DNA of 64,000 nucleotides from Plantago major (Eukaryota > Streptophyta > Magnoliopsida > Lamiales > Plantaginaceae): positions 47,067,431 through 47,131,430 of the forward strand of contig CM048842.1 in assembly GCA_026545765.1 (NCBI GenBank), written 5' to 3'. The notes under the pieces were generated by a model. That model was not told the DNA's origin and ran no database searches. It saw only the letters and a program-made list of their open reading frames with translations. A program made the translations under genes and the position numbers. Shown here in pieces: positions 43,376-54,639 of this stretch; position 1 is the stretch's first letter; each line of letters begins with the position of its first letter.

Positions 43376-46300
43376 TTATATCATGGAATGTGAGGGGGTG
43401 TAATAATATAGCTAAACTTCGTGAGATTAACTCCCGTCTCTCTGGAATGAACTTTGCATTGGCTATACTAGTAGAAACAAGAGTTAAACAAGCAAAAAGT
43501 GTGGATATCAGACGTAGATTGGGAAACAAGTGGAACTTCCTGGATAATTATGATCATCATCCTAATGGTCGGATTTGGATACTCTGGGACCCAACGGTGG
43601 ATATCAATTTGGTTCGGGTAGTGCAGTTCTCCTTTGGAGTTTTCGATTTGAGAGGGTGCCTTATCACCTGGTTGACAGCGGTTTATGCTCTAAACCACTT
43701 GGAGGATCGACGTGTACTTTGGCAGGATATAGCGAGACTACACCCACAGGTTCAGGGGAGTTGGTTGATACTGGGGGATTTTAACAATGTTTTGACTGCA
43801 CAGGATAGAATTGGAGGGACGTTGGTCCACCCTTCAAAGTATTGTGACCTGGTGAACATGATGAATACATTGGGTCTGAATGAACTGGATAGTATCGGAG
43901 ATCACTTCACCTGGCATAACAAGCACTCACGGGACCCTATCTATTCGCGAAGTGATAGGCTATAGAATATCTTTGGTCGGAAATCTGATCAGTGCGGTGG
44001 AGATTCTAGAACCGAGTATATCAGATCATACTTTGTTGTTGCTACGACTTTGGGATCCTAGCACCACAAAAAGATAACAATTTCGGTTCTTAAATGCGAG
44101 TGGAGGCCCAGACTTTCTGGAGCAGGTGGCGGTGGGATGTCTGCATTTTGGTAGAGCTATGATTAGATGTTGGGATAAGCTAAAAGGCTCGACCCACTAT
44201 TCGGGATATGCGATGCCGTTTTATGGGTATCACTTGAAAAGATCGTGCTCAACTTGGCCGCAATGATTCTAATCTGAGGACCGAATGAATGAGAACCATA
44301 TTGTTCGTGTGAAGGATCTCACTCAGGATGTTCTTTACTGGAACGATATGGAGGAGAAATTACTGCAGCAAAAGGCAAAAATAGACTGGATTCGACTAGG
44401 AGATGGGAATAACACTTATTTCCATGCTACAGTCAAGGCGAAGAACCGGAATCTCGGTATTTTACAGCTTTATCGGAGTGATGGGCAGCTGCTTATGGAT
44501 CAACATGATCTGGAACAAGAGGTATGGAGTTTCTATGAGCAGCTTGTGGGAGTCTCGACTAACAGACTGCGATGACTTGATGTTCATGCCTTGCGTGAGG
44601 GGCGGCAATTGGGACATAGCTCTGCGGATCTACTTACTGCTTCGGTGATGATTGGTGAAATCACAGATATGCATTGAAAGGAATCGGAGATTTAAAAGCC
44701 CCGGGAATTGACAGATTTAACGCTAAATTTTTCAAGGCAGCCTGTAGTGTCGTTGGTGATGACACTATTCGGGCGGTGCAGGAATTCTTTGAGCATGACC
44801 GAATGTTTTTGGCAGTAAATTGTAGTGTCGTTACCCTAATACCCAAGGTTGCGGAGGCAAAGGAGGTGAAGGACTTCTGACCGATTTCGTGTTGTACGAC
44901 CCTTTACAAAAATAATATCTAAAGTACTGACAAATCGGTTGGGAAGGGTCATAGGTGAGGTGTTCCATGAAAGTCAGGCTGCATTTGTCCCTGGACAGCA
45001 GATCCATAACCATATACTACTTGCCTATGAATTACTCCGAGGATACAACAGGACAGGTGGAACTCCCAGATGCATGTTACAGATGGACTGCGAAGGCTTA
45101 ATCTGATTGAGTGGACAACACTGGAGGGTATATTACAAGAGATGAGTTTTCCACCGCGCTTCATTCGATGGGTTATGGTGTGTGTCTCCACCGTCTCCTA
45201 TCGATATATGGTTAATGGGAAACCGACTAGGATTCTCAAAGCTAGACGTGGGTTGAGGCAAGGTGATCCTCTATCACCACTGTTGTTTGTCTTGGTTATG
45301 GAGTATATGCACAGGATAATGCAGGGATTAAAGAATGTGCCGGATTTTAATTTCCATTCAAAGTGTGAGCGACTTTCTATTGTGAACCTTAGCTTTGTGG
45401 ATGACCTACTCTTGTTTACCAGAGGTGATTTACGTTCGGTCAAGTTAGTTATGGAGACTTTCGAGGGTTTTTTAACAATCCATGAGGCTGAGGGCGAATC
45501 CGGCTAAATGTCGTCTTTATTTTGGCGTTGTTCCTGAGGCTGTCCAACATGCTATATGGATGCGCACGGGGTTGATCTTTGAGTGTTACCATACGGTACC
45601 TTGGCGTTAAGCTTCTGACGAAACTCACAATAGTGCAATGCGTACGTGATTGATAAGTTAGTCGCAAGGATTAGGCATTGGAGTGCTAAACTACTCATTT
45701 ATGGAGGTCGAGTGCAGTTGATCAAGAGTGTTCTATTTGCGGTCACGAATTACTGGCTACAGTGCTTTCCCCTTCCGAAGGGTGTTTTGCACAACATTGA
45801 AGCTATTTGCCGATCCTTCCTATGGTCAACAGTGACACGGTTACTAGAAATTCATCGGTGGCATGGGAGAAGGTGTGCACTCCAAAACGACAAGGGGGAC
45901 TACATATAATTGATCTGCATATATGGAATCAAGCGTGCATGCTAAAACTACTTTGGAATCTTTCTAATAAGCAGGATGATACATGGGTCAAGTGGATACA
46001 TTCATATTATATACCACAGGAACACATCATGTCTGGGCAAATACCACCATCAATCTTATGGATTATAAAGGGTATTCTACAATGCAGAGCCATGGTGAAC
46101 GGAAATCGAACATGGGAGTCGATGAGGATAATGCCAAAATTTAAAACAGGACTGATGTACTCAGCACTACAAACTGAACTGTCGGATGTGGATTGGAAGG
46201 ATTTGATGTTTGGGAACATTGCTAGAGCTAGAGCTAAGATGATTGTGTGGATGGCATGCCATGATCGGCTTGCGACAAAGGACCGACTACAGCGTTTCGG

Positions 46301-46620
46301 CATGGTCGACAATGGGGATTGCTGCCTTTGCCCCGATGCTGAGTCCCGTGAGCATCTTTTCTTTGACTGTGTGGTGACGAGACAAATATGGACTGAGGTT
46401 CTACATTGACTGGGCTGCCAGAACTCCCCCGGATCATGGGCTACTAAGATAAGATGGATCCTACAACATGCTAAGGGAAAGAACTGGCGAAAGAGGCTAC
46501 TCAAATTGGCTTTCATAGAAACTATGTATGAGGTATGGAGACATAGAAATAGTGTGTGCTTTGTTCATGCTTCTAGTTCAAGGCATGTTTCTAGTGAGTT
46601 ATTCTAGTAGTGATTTATAG
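43372..46620 (+). pseudogene. LINE ORF2: endonuclease, reverse transcriptase, zf-RVT
   Basis: Endonuclease/exonuclease/phosphatase domain at 43372-43965 (ISWNVRGCNN, ILVETRVK, WLILGDFNNVL, GDHFTWHN) with the catalytic Asn, Glu and GDFN motifs kept. Reverse transcriptase is split: APGIDRFNAKFFKAAC (44700), TLIPKV (44835), ESQAAFVPGQQIHNH (44970), then 45070-45507 (LRQGDPLSPLLFVLVMEYM and FVDDLLLF, where the usual Ala is Val). zf-RVT at 46150-46409 (RLATKDRL, FGMVDNGDCCLCPDAESREH, LFFDC) with its Cys/His pattern. The tail FIETMYEVWRHRN ends near 46560. Multiple stops and shifts (for example after SDRL at 43965) show it is defective. Intact ORF2 nicks target DNA and primes reverse transcription. 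Confidence 0.88.
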
Positions 46621-46776
46621 AACTTGGATGGTACATAAACCCGACCCATGTTGGGAGTCTAATGCTTGCTTAGACATCCTAGTTTACTTTGTGTACTACA
46701 GGCTGGATCGCTTGGATCGCCTTTTGTTTTGTACTGTTTTTGGAGTTTGATAATATATTCTAGTTCAAAAAAAAAA

Positions 46777-47100
46777 TGAAAATGGAAAGAGAAAAGAAAT
46801 GAATTTGTAACAACTTTCAACATTGGAAAGTGGTGCCCACTGAGTAGAAAGATCGTGTAAATCGGTATGTCCATCCGTATCCTAAATGGGCCAAATCCAA
46901 ACCATGTAAGTGAAGTCACAAAACCAGCCCCTCAATTTGCCCAAATGACACGGACAGAAAAGGAAGCAGGGGTAGAAACGTAAATTAGCGTAAGATTTGT
47001 TCCTGAACACTCCGAGGCGTAGATCCGAGGAGTTTCAGAACCACGCTCAGACCAAACCCTAATCCTCTCGATCTTTCCTCTCAACAACTGCTCAAGGTAA
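46777..47100 (+). promoter_or_regulatory. Upstream region and 5' UTR exon of the kelch-like duplicate
   Basis: Sequence after the LINE tail leads to a leader with CAAACCCTAATCCTCTCG and a donor (CTCAAG/gtaaat at 47097). The corresponding acceptor is at 47490, giving a 394-bp 5' UTR intron. Homology with the upstream of the other copy is detectable inside the intron (TTAATTCTTGTGATTTTATT). Confidence 0.5.
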
Positions 47101-47500
47101 ATAAACGAACTTCATATCCTACAAGCCTTTTTTTACTTTACATGCTTTACTGTGAGATTTTCTGATGTGTATTTCAATTTTAGCGTTTGATTCTGTTTTT
47201 GTTTTTAGATCCTTCTATTAGATTGTTTGGACATGTGTACGTGTTAATTCTTGTGATTTTATTATTCATGTCATGTCATAAATAGTACCTATAAGATTCT
47301 ATTCATGTCATGTGTCGTAGTATTTGCTAATATCACCAGGATCGATTGACTTTGTTGTTTCTGAATGTAGCAGCTCTTTCATTCTTCTCTTCTTCAATCT
47401 TTTGTTTCACCTGATAAATAATCAATCTTTCATTCTTCTCTTCTTCTTAATTAATCAATCTTTCTTCTTCTCTGCTTCTATCTATCTCAGGTTGGTTAAC

Positions 47501-48674
47501 ATGGACAAGGAACTATTACATCCTATATCATCATCACCAAAGAGGCCCAGGTTAACCCTCAAGTCAGCTCAAGGCCCCGAAGAATCCTTCAAGTATCTCT
47601 GTTTTTACGTAGCAACGCCCACGGATGGCACTCTCCGAGAATACACTCTTATGTTTGTCCCATTGTTGGACTTGTTTGGCAAGAATGAACATGAGGCTCA
47701 CGTCTTGCTTCAAAAGGTGAAGTCGTGGTATGACGAGTTTACTGGTTTCAGCTTTCTTCGCACAAAGGATGACACTCTCTTTGTTGTAGGAGGATATACA
47801 GAAACAGAACCAGTATCTACTCTCATGCTTAAATATGCAATGAGTATTGAATATAACCTCGACCATGGCCGATATGAATTAGACCTTAAAGAACGAAGAA
47901 GGCCCAGGGTTATGCCATCGAGAATGTTGCAGATGGATCCCATTGTAGTGGAGATAGGTTCATCTATCTATGTACTATCTAAATTCTTCCACACAGTACT
48001 CCAAGGAAGACATGGAAGCCATTATGTTCCAGGCGTATAATCCTGCAGATGATGAATGGACAATTCTTCCATCCCCTCCTTTCGTTGCCGATTTATACCA
48101 ATATCCGAGTTATTGCCACAGTCACGTTGTCGTTGGCGACAAGTTGTGTATTTCTACTCCTAATTATTCATGTGCCTTTGACACGAAGACCAAAAAATGG
48201 GCACCTTGCGAACTGTTCAACACAGATCGAGTAAATGTTGTAGATGAATATGGAGAGGTTAAGTTTTTTCTGGGTTCGCCGTTTAAGTTTATTGGGAATG
48301 GGTTGGTGATCCATCAGAAATTCTTGGTTTGCATAGAGTGGATGGAATTATGTTCTGTCCTGGCTGCATATAAGATTGAAGATAATGGGAAATTATCGTC
48401 GAGACAAATCTTGTTTGAAGACGCTTCAGAATATTGGATGCGTAGTGGTGGTCTGTTTGTTAATTTGGGAGATGATTACTTTTGTGTACTTGGCATGGTG
48501 CCGGAGAATCCACAATGTGATGCTACAATGGAGCTCAAGTTCATGAAGCTTAAGGTTTCAATGACTGCAGATGAAGAACATTTAGTATTGGATAAAAATG
48601 ATGTTAAGATATCTACAGTAACTTCCGAAGGTCAACTTTGGTGTGGTTCTATCACCTCCTTCTTCGCATGCTAA
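47501..48674 (+). pseudogene. Kelch-like beta-propeller gene, frameshifted inverted duplicate
   Basis: Nearly identical to the intact gene at 12773-13945 but inverted. It starts MDKELLHPISSSPKRP, preceded by the same ctcag acceptor. At about 47998 the sequence CACAGTACTCC replaces CACAGTATACTC, a 2-bp loss. The first frame ends at 48040 after about 179 residues; the rest (47970-48674) remains open in the second frame to the same ITSFFAC terminus. Other differences are mostly single substitutions (for example SKFFHT for SSFFHT), so the break is recent. A truncated propeller would lack half its blades. Sequence error at the site is the main alternative. Confidence 0.88.
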
Positions 48675-48790
48675 GAAACAAAGAAAATGTTTGTAATAAT
48701 TATTATTAGTATTCTTAAAAGTCTTATGAGATGATGCATTGTGCTCCAAGTACGTAGTAGTCCGCTGCAAGGTGTATGCAATCTGATGGA

Positions 48791-48798
48791 TTATTATT

Positions 48799-48827
<29 letters not shown>
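48791..48827. repeat. Microsatellite (TTA)n then (TTG)9
   Basis: Homologous to 12613-12667 in reverse complement, where the TTA-equivalent run is long and the TTG-equivalent run is short. Confidence 0.95.
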
Positions 48828-48829
<2 letters not shown>

Positions 48830-48868
48830 ATGATGAAAAATGGAATTGTTATGTAGATACTAGTCCCT

Positions 48869-50895
48869 AGGGCTGAGCATAAACAAAACCGGCTCGAACC
48901 GGTCCAAAAAATCGGTTTTTGGGCCAGCCCTAAACCTATTCGGTCCGGTCCTCGATCCTAGAAATTATGAAATTTCGGTTTTCGGTCCGGGCCGGTCCAA
49001 AACCGAAAAAAATCGGGCTGGACTGAAAAAATCGATTTTTATATCAAAACAAAACCCTAACCCCCATTCTTATTCCAAAATTGATTCAGTGTAGCTTTTA
49101 GATTTCGAATCCGGATCTATTCTCCATGCCTCCTCCACCTCCACCTCTACCTCGCCGGATCTATTCTCCATCCTCTGCCTCTTCTCCCCGTCCACCTCCG
49201 CCCACCTCCACCTCTCCGGCCTCCCTCCACCGTACGCCTCTCTCCGGCACACCAAATCCACTACAAGAATTCTGCAAAATAGCGAATATTAGGGGTGACG
49301 GATAGCTCAAATTAGCGACGGATAGGGCGTTTCGCCCTATCCGATGCTAATCCGTCGTTAATTCCGTCGCTATTTAGCGACGGATAGAAATCCGTCACTA
49401 AATAACGACGGATAATTCTATTCGTCGTTACTTCTGTTGACTTTTTAATTTTTTTTAAAAAAAAAGTATTTTAACGGCGGATAGATTATCCGTCGTTAAA
49501 TATGTTATTTAAAAATTAAAAAAAATTAAATTTAGTGACGGATAAATCTATCCGTCGCTAAAATCGGCAGTAAACCCTAATATTTAACCCTTCCTCTTCC
49601 TCCCTTCACTCACAAACCCTAAACTCTCCTACTTCCTTCCTCCCACCACCACCATTCCACTACACCACCACCATTCCACTACACCACCACTCCCACCACC
49701 ACCATTCCACTCCACCACCACCCACCACCACACCACTCCACTGCCACCACGGCCACCACTCCACTGCCACCACTACCACCACCACTCCACTGCCACCACC
49801 ACTCCACCACTGCCACTACACCACTCCACTGCCACCATCGTCCACTGCCTCCACGACCCGATCCGACTTCCTCCGTCCAAGATTCGTCAAGATGCAACAA
49901 GATCTTATTTAATTTGAATTATTGTATTCTTGTATTAATTTTGTATAATTCATTATTGTAATTTCTTATTTGTATTAATTATTATTAAATGTTGTATATT
50001 GTATTATCGAATAATGTATGAAATTTGCGGTTTATCCGTATTGAATAAAATTATCAGTTTATGCGTATTGAATAATCGTATACAATTGTCGGTTTATCCG
50101 TATTGAATATTCGTATATAATTGTTGGTTTATCCGAATTGAATAAAATTATCGTTTTATCCGTATTGAATATTCGTATAAAATTGTCGAAATATTCGTAT
50201 TAAAAATAAAAATAAAAAAACAGAAAATACTATTGGCTGACGGATAACTATCAAATGCTCGATAATCTTCTTTAGACGAGTCGACACTTTATCCGTATTT
50301 GATTAAAAGCTAATTAGCGACGGATAAATTAACCGTCGCAAAAAACCTAGAGACGAGCAAAATTGAGACGGGGTGTGGTCCGTCGCTACAGATTTAGCGA
50401 CGGATCGGTCATGTTTTAGCGACGGATAGTTCCATCACTAAAACAGGATTTTTTTGTAGTGATCGAGAAGCATAAACCCAATTGGTAAACTTCTCCTTCC
50501 TTACATCTCGATTCGATTAGATGCGAAATCACTTTCGACAAATCGTCCACCTCCGCCCACCTCCACCTCTACGGATCTCGCGCCTCCACATCTCCAGTTA
50601 TCTCCGGTCATCTCCTCCGTCAGTCCACCGCTGCCTCACCTCCATCAGCTTGTTCGACTTTTGGTTGGTTGGAGTTTTTGGTTGACAATGAGACGGACAT
50701 TTTGGAGTTTTTGGCTTCTTTTTAATTTTATTTTTAATTAAATTCGATTATGGTGATCGGACGGACGAACCGATTTTTCGGTTGATTCGGTTCAAATCGA
50801 ACATAATTGATTCGATCTTGCCATACAAAACCCAAATTTAATTTGGTCTTTTCGGTTCGGTTGGGCGGTTACGGCGATACTCATACTAATAGTCG
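48869..50895. mobile_element. hAT-like non-autonomous element, split by a CACTA element
   Basis: It interrupts the inverted duplicate: the left flank GATACTAGTCCC and right flank AATAGTCGATGCG together correspond to the unbroken site at about 12575-12600. Termini resemble each other inverted: TAGGGCTGAGCA on the left and ...TACTCATACTA on the right. Subterminal sequence is rich in CGGTTCGGT/ACCGGTCC words, usual in plant hAT elements. The flanks share TAGTC, compatible with a degraded 8-bp duplication. No transposase. Pyrimidine-rich CCACCTCC repeats (49130-49230, 50550-50660) fill the body. Confidence 0.65.
49259..50461. mobile_element. CACTA-type non-autonomous element, 1203 bp, TSD ATC
   Basis: Left end CACTACAAGAATTCTG, right end the reverse complement of CACTACAAAAAAATCCTG, flanked by ATC at 49256-49258 and 50462-50464: the 3-bp duplication typical of CACTA elements. 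Subterminal GACGGATA/TATCCGTC motifs recur in both orientations, as expected for transposase binding. Inside are a CCACCA-rich stretch (49645-49850) and AT-rich tandem repeats with GGTTTATCCGTATTGAAT (50025-50195). No transposase. Confidence 0.9.
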
Positions 50896-51180
50896 ATGCG
50901 AAATGCTTTATTTTTTATTTAATATGTTACATAATATACCCAAACAATGAGTAGTAGTATTAAAGATGATTAATTAGTGTTTAATACATCAAACAATTGA
51001 AAGAGAATGCAAAGTAAATATTGTACAAATACTTTCGTGGTGATATACTCCTCAAATAAGTAACCTTAGGGGATCTTGATGTTAACCTTACGGTCATGAG
51101 GTTCGGCAACACTACCATCATCGACATGTGTTATCCACTCAACAAATTCTTTCGTCTCTTGAATTTTAAAACATGATGAA
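50896..51180 (-). repeat. Inverted copy of the 12.34-12.57 kb segment
   Basis: On the minus strand: GATGGTAGTGTTGCCGAACC, AACATCAAGATCCCCTAAGG, GAGGAGTATATCACCACGAA and AATTAATCATCTTTAATACT match 12350-12540. The reading SVAEPHDRKVNIKIP resembles SVAEPHHPKVDIKIP of the left copy, with preceding FKIQETKEFVEWITHV that the left copy lacks. Together with 47.2-48.86 kb it forms the right arm of the inverted duplication. Confidence 0.85.
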
Positions 51181-51637
51181 CCAGACTTAATAGGATTAAA
51201 TTGGACGTAAAATATGATAAGTTGAATATAATATAATTATATGTGGTTTATAGATATGACGTGTCATTTACGTGCAATCTCATGTTCTTTGTCAATCTAA
51301 GCACCACACAACTTCTCATATCCTATAGGAGCATATAGCGACATTTGCAATATTATAACTAATTCCTCCTAGCACAACAGACAAAATATGCCAGAAATTA
51401 TCGTCGAAGACAACTACCACTTCCACCAAATGGCTCATCTGAACGACGAGCCGGGGGAGGGGGGATTAGCTGATACTCTCTTGGCGGGGAAAATGTCTTC
51501 GATCTTCTTCGTATTTTCTTGATCTCCATGACGGGCCGGGAGGGGTGTGGGGGTCCGGCAGTTACTCTCTAGGCGGGGAAACACTCTTCTATCTTTCTTT
51601 ACTTTCTTCATCCATAACGGGCCGGGGGGGGGGGGGA
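51181..51637. other. Spacer with G-rich repeats
   Basis: No gene recognised. Three similar blocks ACGGGCCGGG/ACGAGCCGGG with G-rich tails (about 51446, 51532, 51616) precede the Helitron-like body; a 13-G run lies at 51624-51636. Confidence 0.5.
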
Positions 51638-52131
51638 CAACCGTACCATGAAATTTTTTTGTATCTTTGGTGGGGCGACGTATACCACCGCAGGGTTGCT
51701 GGAAACCGGTGGGTTGAAAAAAACAACCGTAAAATGTGAAATTACGTTTTTATAATATTTGTGTGTGTGTGGTGGGGTGACCACATATCACTGCGAGATT
51801 GTTGGGAACAACCCTATTGATTGTGTTATATACTTTTGTATTTTATTTTGGTTCCGTTTGAGGGATAGTTTTTTTGTAAAAAAATATGTACCTGTTACTA
51901 ATTAACAAGTCAGGTACTGTAGGACCTATTTTACATTTTCTATAGTAAACATAAATAAACATTTAATGATATAATATTGGATGAAGAATGACTACCGACC
52001 GACACCACGACCAACGTTGTTTACAAGGAATTTTGACTATCTTATTTTCTCGATTAATTTATTTAATCCTCACATTTCTATTTATTATTAAAAGTAAACT
52101 ATACCGTGGCATTGCCACGGGTTAGTACTAG
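51638..52131 (+). mobile_element. Helitron 3' portion, copy 2
   Basis: Direct-oriented relative of 40558-41083. The 3' hairpin is perfect (CCGTGGC 52104-52110, loop ATT, GCCACGG 52114-52120), followed by GTTAGTA and CTAG (52128-52131) before T. The AT-rich array begins right after it. 5' terminus not found. Confidence 0.78.
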
Positions 52132-52950
52132 TATATTATGTAAAGCACAAGGAGCTAAACCTCACCAAATTCATTCAGTCCTACGTGGAATTTTGTGGAA
52201 TTAGTTGTATTTTAGCCAGTATATATTTCATTGTCATTTTTTGTGTGTTGATTGTATATATAGTTTTTATTAAATGTCAACTATTACACCAGATTCATTC
52301 AGTCCTACGTGGAATTTTGTAGAATTAGTTGTATTTTAGCCAGTTTATATTTCATTGTTAATTTTTTTTATGTTGACTGTATATATAGTTTTTATTAAAT
52401 CTCATATAACTTTATCTACAAAAATTCAAAAAATATTTTGAACATATATTTGAATTTGACACGACAAGACGAATCCATAAACAGTTAGACACCAATCTTG
52501 AATACTAATTAATTAAATAAATCATTTTATTCATTAAAGTAAAATATAAATTTATTAAATAAGAAAAAATGAAATATAAAATTTTAAAAATAGAGCATTT
52601 GTTAAATTAATTCAATCCTACATAGAATTTTGTGAAAATAGTTGCATTTTCAACCAGTACTTTTCAACTGGGCTAGACTAATCATACATTTGAATTCGTC
52701 GTGACAAGACGAATCTATAGACACCAATCTTGAATATTATTATTAATTAAATAAATTGTTTTATTCATTAAAATAAAGTATAATTTTATTGAATAAGATA
52801 AAATGAAATAATGGAATTTAAAAATTAAAAACGACTCATTAAAACACATTATAAATAATTAACGTAGCATCAAGCGTTCAAAAAGATACTCATTTTAAAT
52901 AGTTTAGCATCAAACATTCTGGACAAACTAACATATACGACTATTTTGAT
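52132..52950. repeat. AT-rich array, distal copy
   Basis: Same units and order as 31990-32760 (CTACGTGGAATTTTGT, TTGACTGTATATATAG, ATCAAGCGTTCAAAAAGATA). It starts with GCACAAGGAGCTAAACCTCA as does the array at about 15160. Confidence 0.85.
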
Positions 52951-52952
52951 TA

Positions 52953-53398
52953 GGTATATATATATATATATATATACGACCATACCATTTGTGCACTTAC
53001 GGTTATTCTGGGCACTTTCGTATATTTTTCTACTATATTCTAAAGTTAATGGTTTACTTTGAAACACACATGATCCGCATGTGCATAAACACTAATGTTA
53101 AACGCAACACCTTTTTGGCTAAACGCAACACCAAATATTTGCGTACTTACCTAAAATGCTCTTAACTCAAAAAAACTTATAAAATTAACGTAAAATCGAA
53201 ATAACTCGTTTACACAAATACAATAACATTAACATGCATGATTGAATACAAATTACAACAATAAAAAACAACGAAAATTTTTCACAATTTTTTTTTTTTT
53301 TTTTTTTTTGTGAAAAGTGGAAAAATATGTAGAGAAATTGAAAAACAAAAAAAAACAAAAAATAAAAATAAAAAGATGAAATGACCGGTACTCAAAAC
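52953..53398 (+). repeat. Solo MULE terminal repeat, third copy
   Basis: After an (AT)n run, 52976-53395 matches the left MULE end at 32832-33255 almost base for base (GCACTTACGGTTATTCTGGG, CGCAACACCTTTTTGGC, AATTAACGTAAAATCGAAAT). A T-run of about 25 expands the homologous 8-9 T tract. It stops at CCGGTACTCAAAACC and joins a PMD fragment. Confidence 0.88.
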
Positions 53399-53544
53399 CC
53401 CTAATAATGCCACTAATCAACCCTAAACCCAAACCCTAAACCCCAAACCCCAAACCCTAAACCCCGAACTCGAAACCCGAAACCCCAAGCCCCAAGCCTC
53501 AAACCCCAAGCCACAGGCCTAACCCCTAAACCCTAAACCCTCCC
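53399..53544 (+). repeat. PMD exon fragment fused to telomere-like repeats
   Basis: The first 25 bp (CCTAATAATGCCACTAATCA, then ACCCT) match 37308-37332 in the MULE's PMD exon. From 53420 the sequence becomes degenerate (CCCTAAA)n: about six exact plant telomere units mixed with CCCCAAA and CCCGAAA variants, to about 53544. Confidence 0.85.
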
Positions 53545-54134
53545 AAATGTTTGAATCGAACCAAGTTCACTTTTTGTTGTTTATGTTGAAGTGGCAGTAC
53601 AAATATATGCCATATGTTCTTGTGTAATATGTATGAAATTAAGGAACATGTATGTGCTTGTTTTTCCAAAGTGGTTTGATTTTAAAGTGCTTGTTTCCGG
53701 TTATGATTTGTTTGATATGATGTTACACACCCACATAGAACCATGCATTTATGAGTTAGAATTAGAGATCATGCATTCACTTTAAGAAGATGTTAAAGGT
53801 TTAGCGTAAAGTAATTTTTAAAGTTTGAAGAAAAGTAACGGGCTCGTAAGGCACCGCCCTAAGCATTTGTGGCAATTTCAAGAGTATCGGGTAGAGTTTG
53901 ATTAGTGCATCTAGTCGTGTTTTAAGAGTTTTAAGTGGCCACCATGGGCTGGGGTAGGACCATACGATGCCAAGTGAGCTCGCGATCATGTTAAGATTTT
54001 AAGGCGTTTCAAGAGAAAGTTTCAAGACAAGTTTCAAGTCCAAGTTAAAGAGTTTTTAAGAAGAATAAGTCCAAGTGTCAAGAGTAAGTCTAAGTCAAGT
54101 TTTAGAGTTGTATTGCATTAAGCAAGACTAAAAG
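53545..54134. other. Intergenic sequence, nothing recognised
   Basis: Contains an AAGTTTCAAG/AAGTCCAAG-rich stretch (about 54005-54110) that may be a degraded LTR, but no motif fixes it. A 64-codon open frame at 53591-53785 is unsupported. Confidence 0.45.
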
Positions 54135-54639
54135 CACTACAAAAAAAAAAAAAAAAAAAAAGGATCGGGGTGACGGATCTATCCGTCGCCCAAGCTCTAA
54201 TCATCCCGTCCTTCGGATAGGAACTCGTCATGCCACGGAGTTCCATTAAACAGATAAAATATCCGTCTCAAATTTGCGACGGATATAACGACGGAGGAAG
54301 AGTTTGACCATTTTTTATTTTTATTATTAGTGACGGATAGATTATCCGTCGCCAATTTTAGCGACGGATAGATCATCTATCCGTCGCTAAATTTAACAGT
54401 TTTTAATTTTTTTTTAATTAATTAATACCTATTTTTCGTATTTCACCTATTTAATCAATATAATGCTCGATAATAAATGTAGAATACAGAAAATGTTTTA
54501 ATCAATCATAAATCATTCATAAGTTAACAAACCGTAGATCCAAATAAGTCTTAATTATCCGAACAAATCTAAAGAGAATATATCCGAACGTACATAGATC
54601 AAGAACAAACTATAAACATAACTAGCTACCAGACGAGGG

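Larger units (their letters stand above)
42034..46776 (+). mobile_element. L1-type LINE with two ORFs and poly(A) tail
   Basis: Order: ORF1 with a DUF4283-type region and zinc knuckle, ORF2 with endonuclease, reverse transcriptase and zf-RVT, a 3' UTR of about 150 bp and an A-run at 46767-46776. No RNase H was seen. ORFs contain stops and shifts. The 5' border is uncertain and no target duplication was found. Confidence 0.9.

Noticed and set aside
49679..49900. Gly/Trp/Val-rich minus-strand protein
   Set aside because: Direct translation of a CCACCA-rich stretch inside the CACTA element.
53420..53544. A true chromosome end
   Set aside because: Repeats are degenerate, only about 125 bp and flanked by ordinary sequence on both sides, so this is an interstitial telomere-like block.
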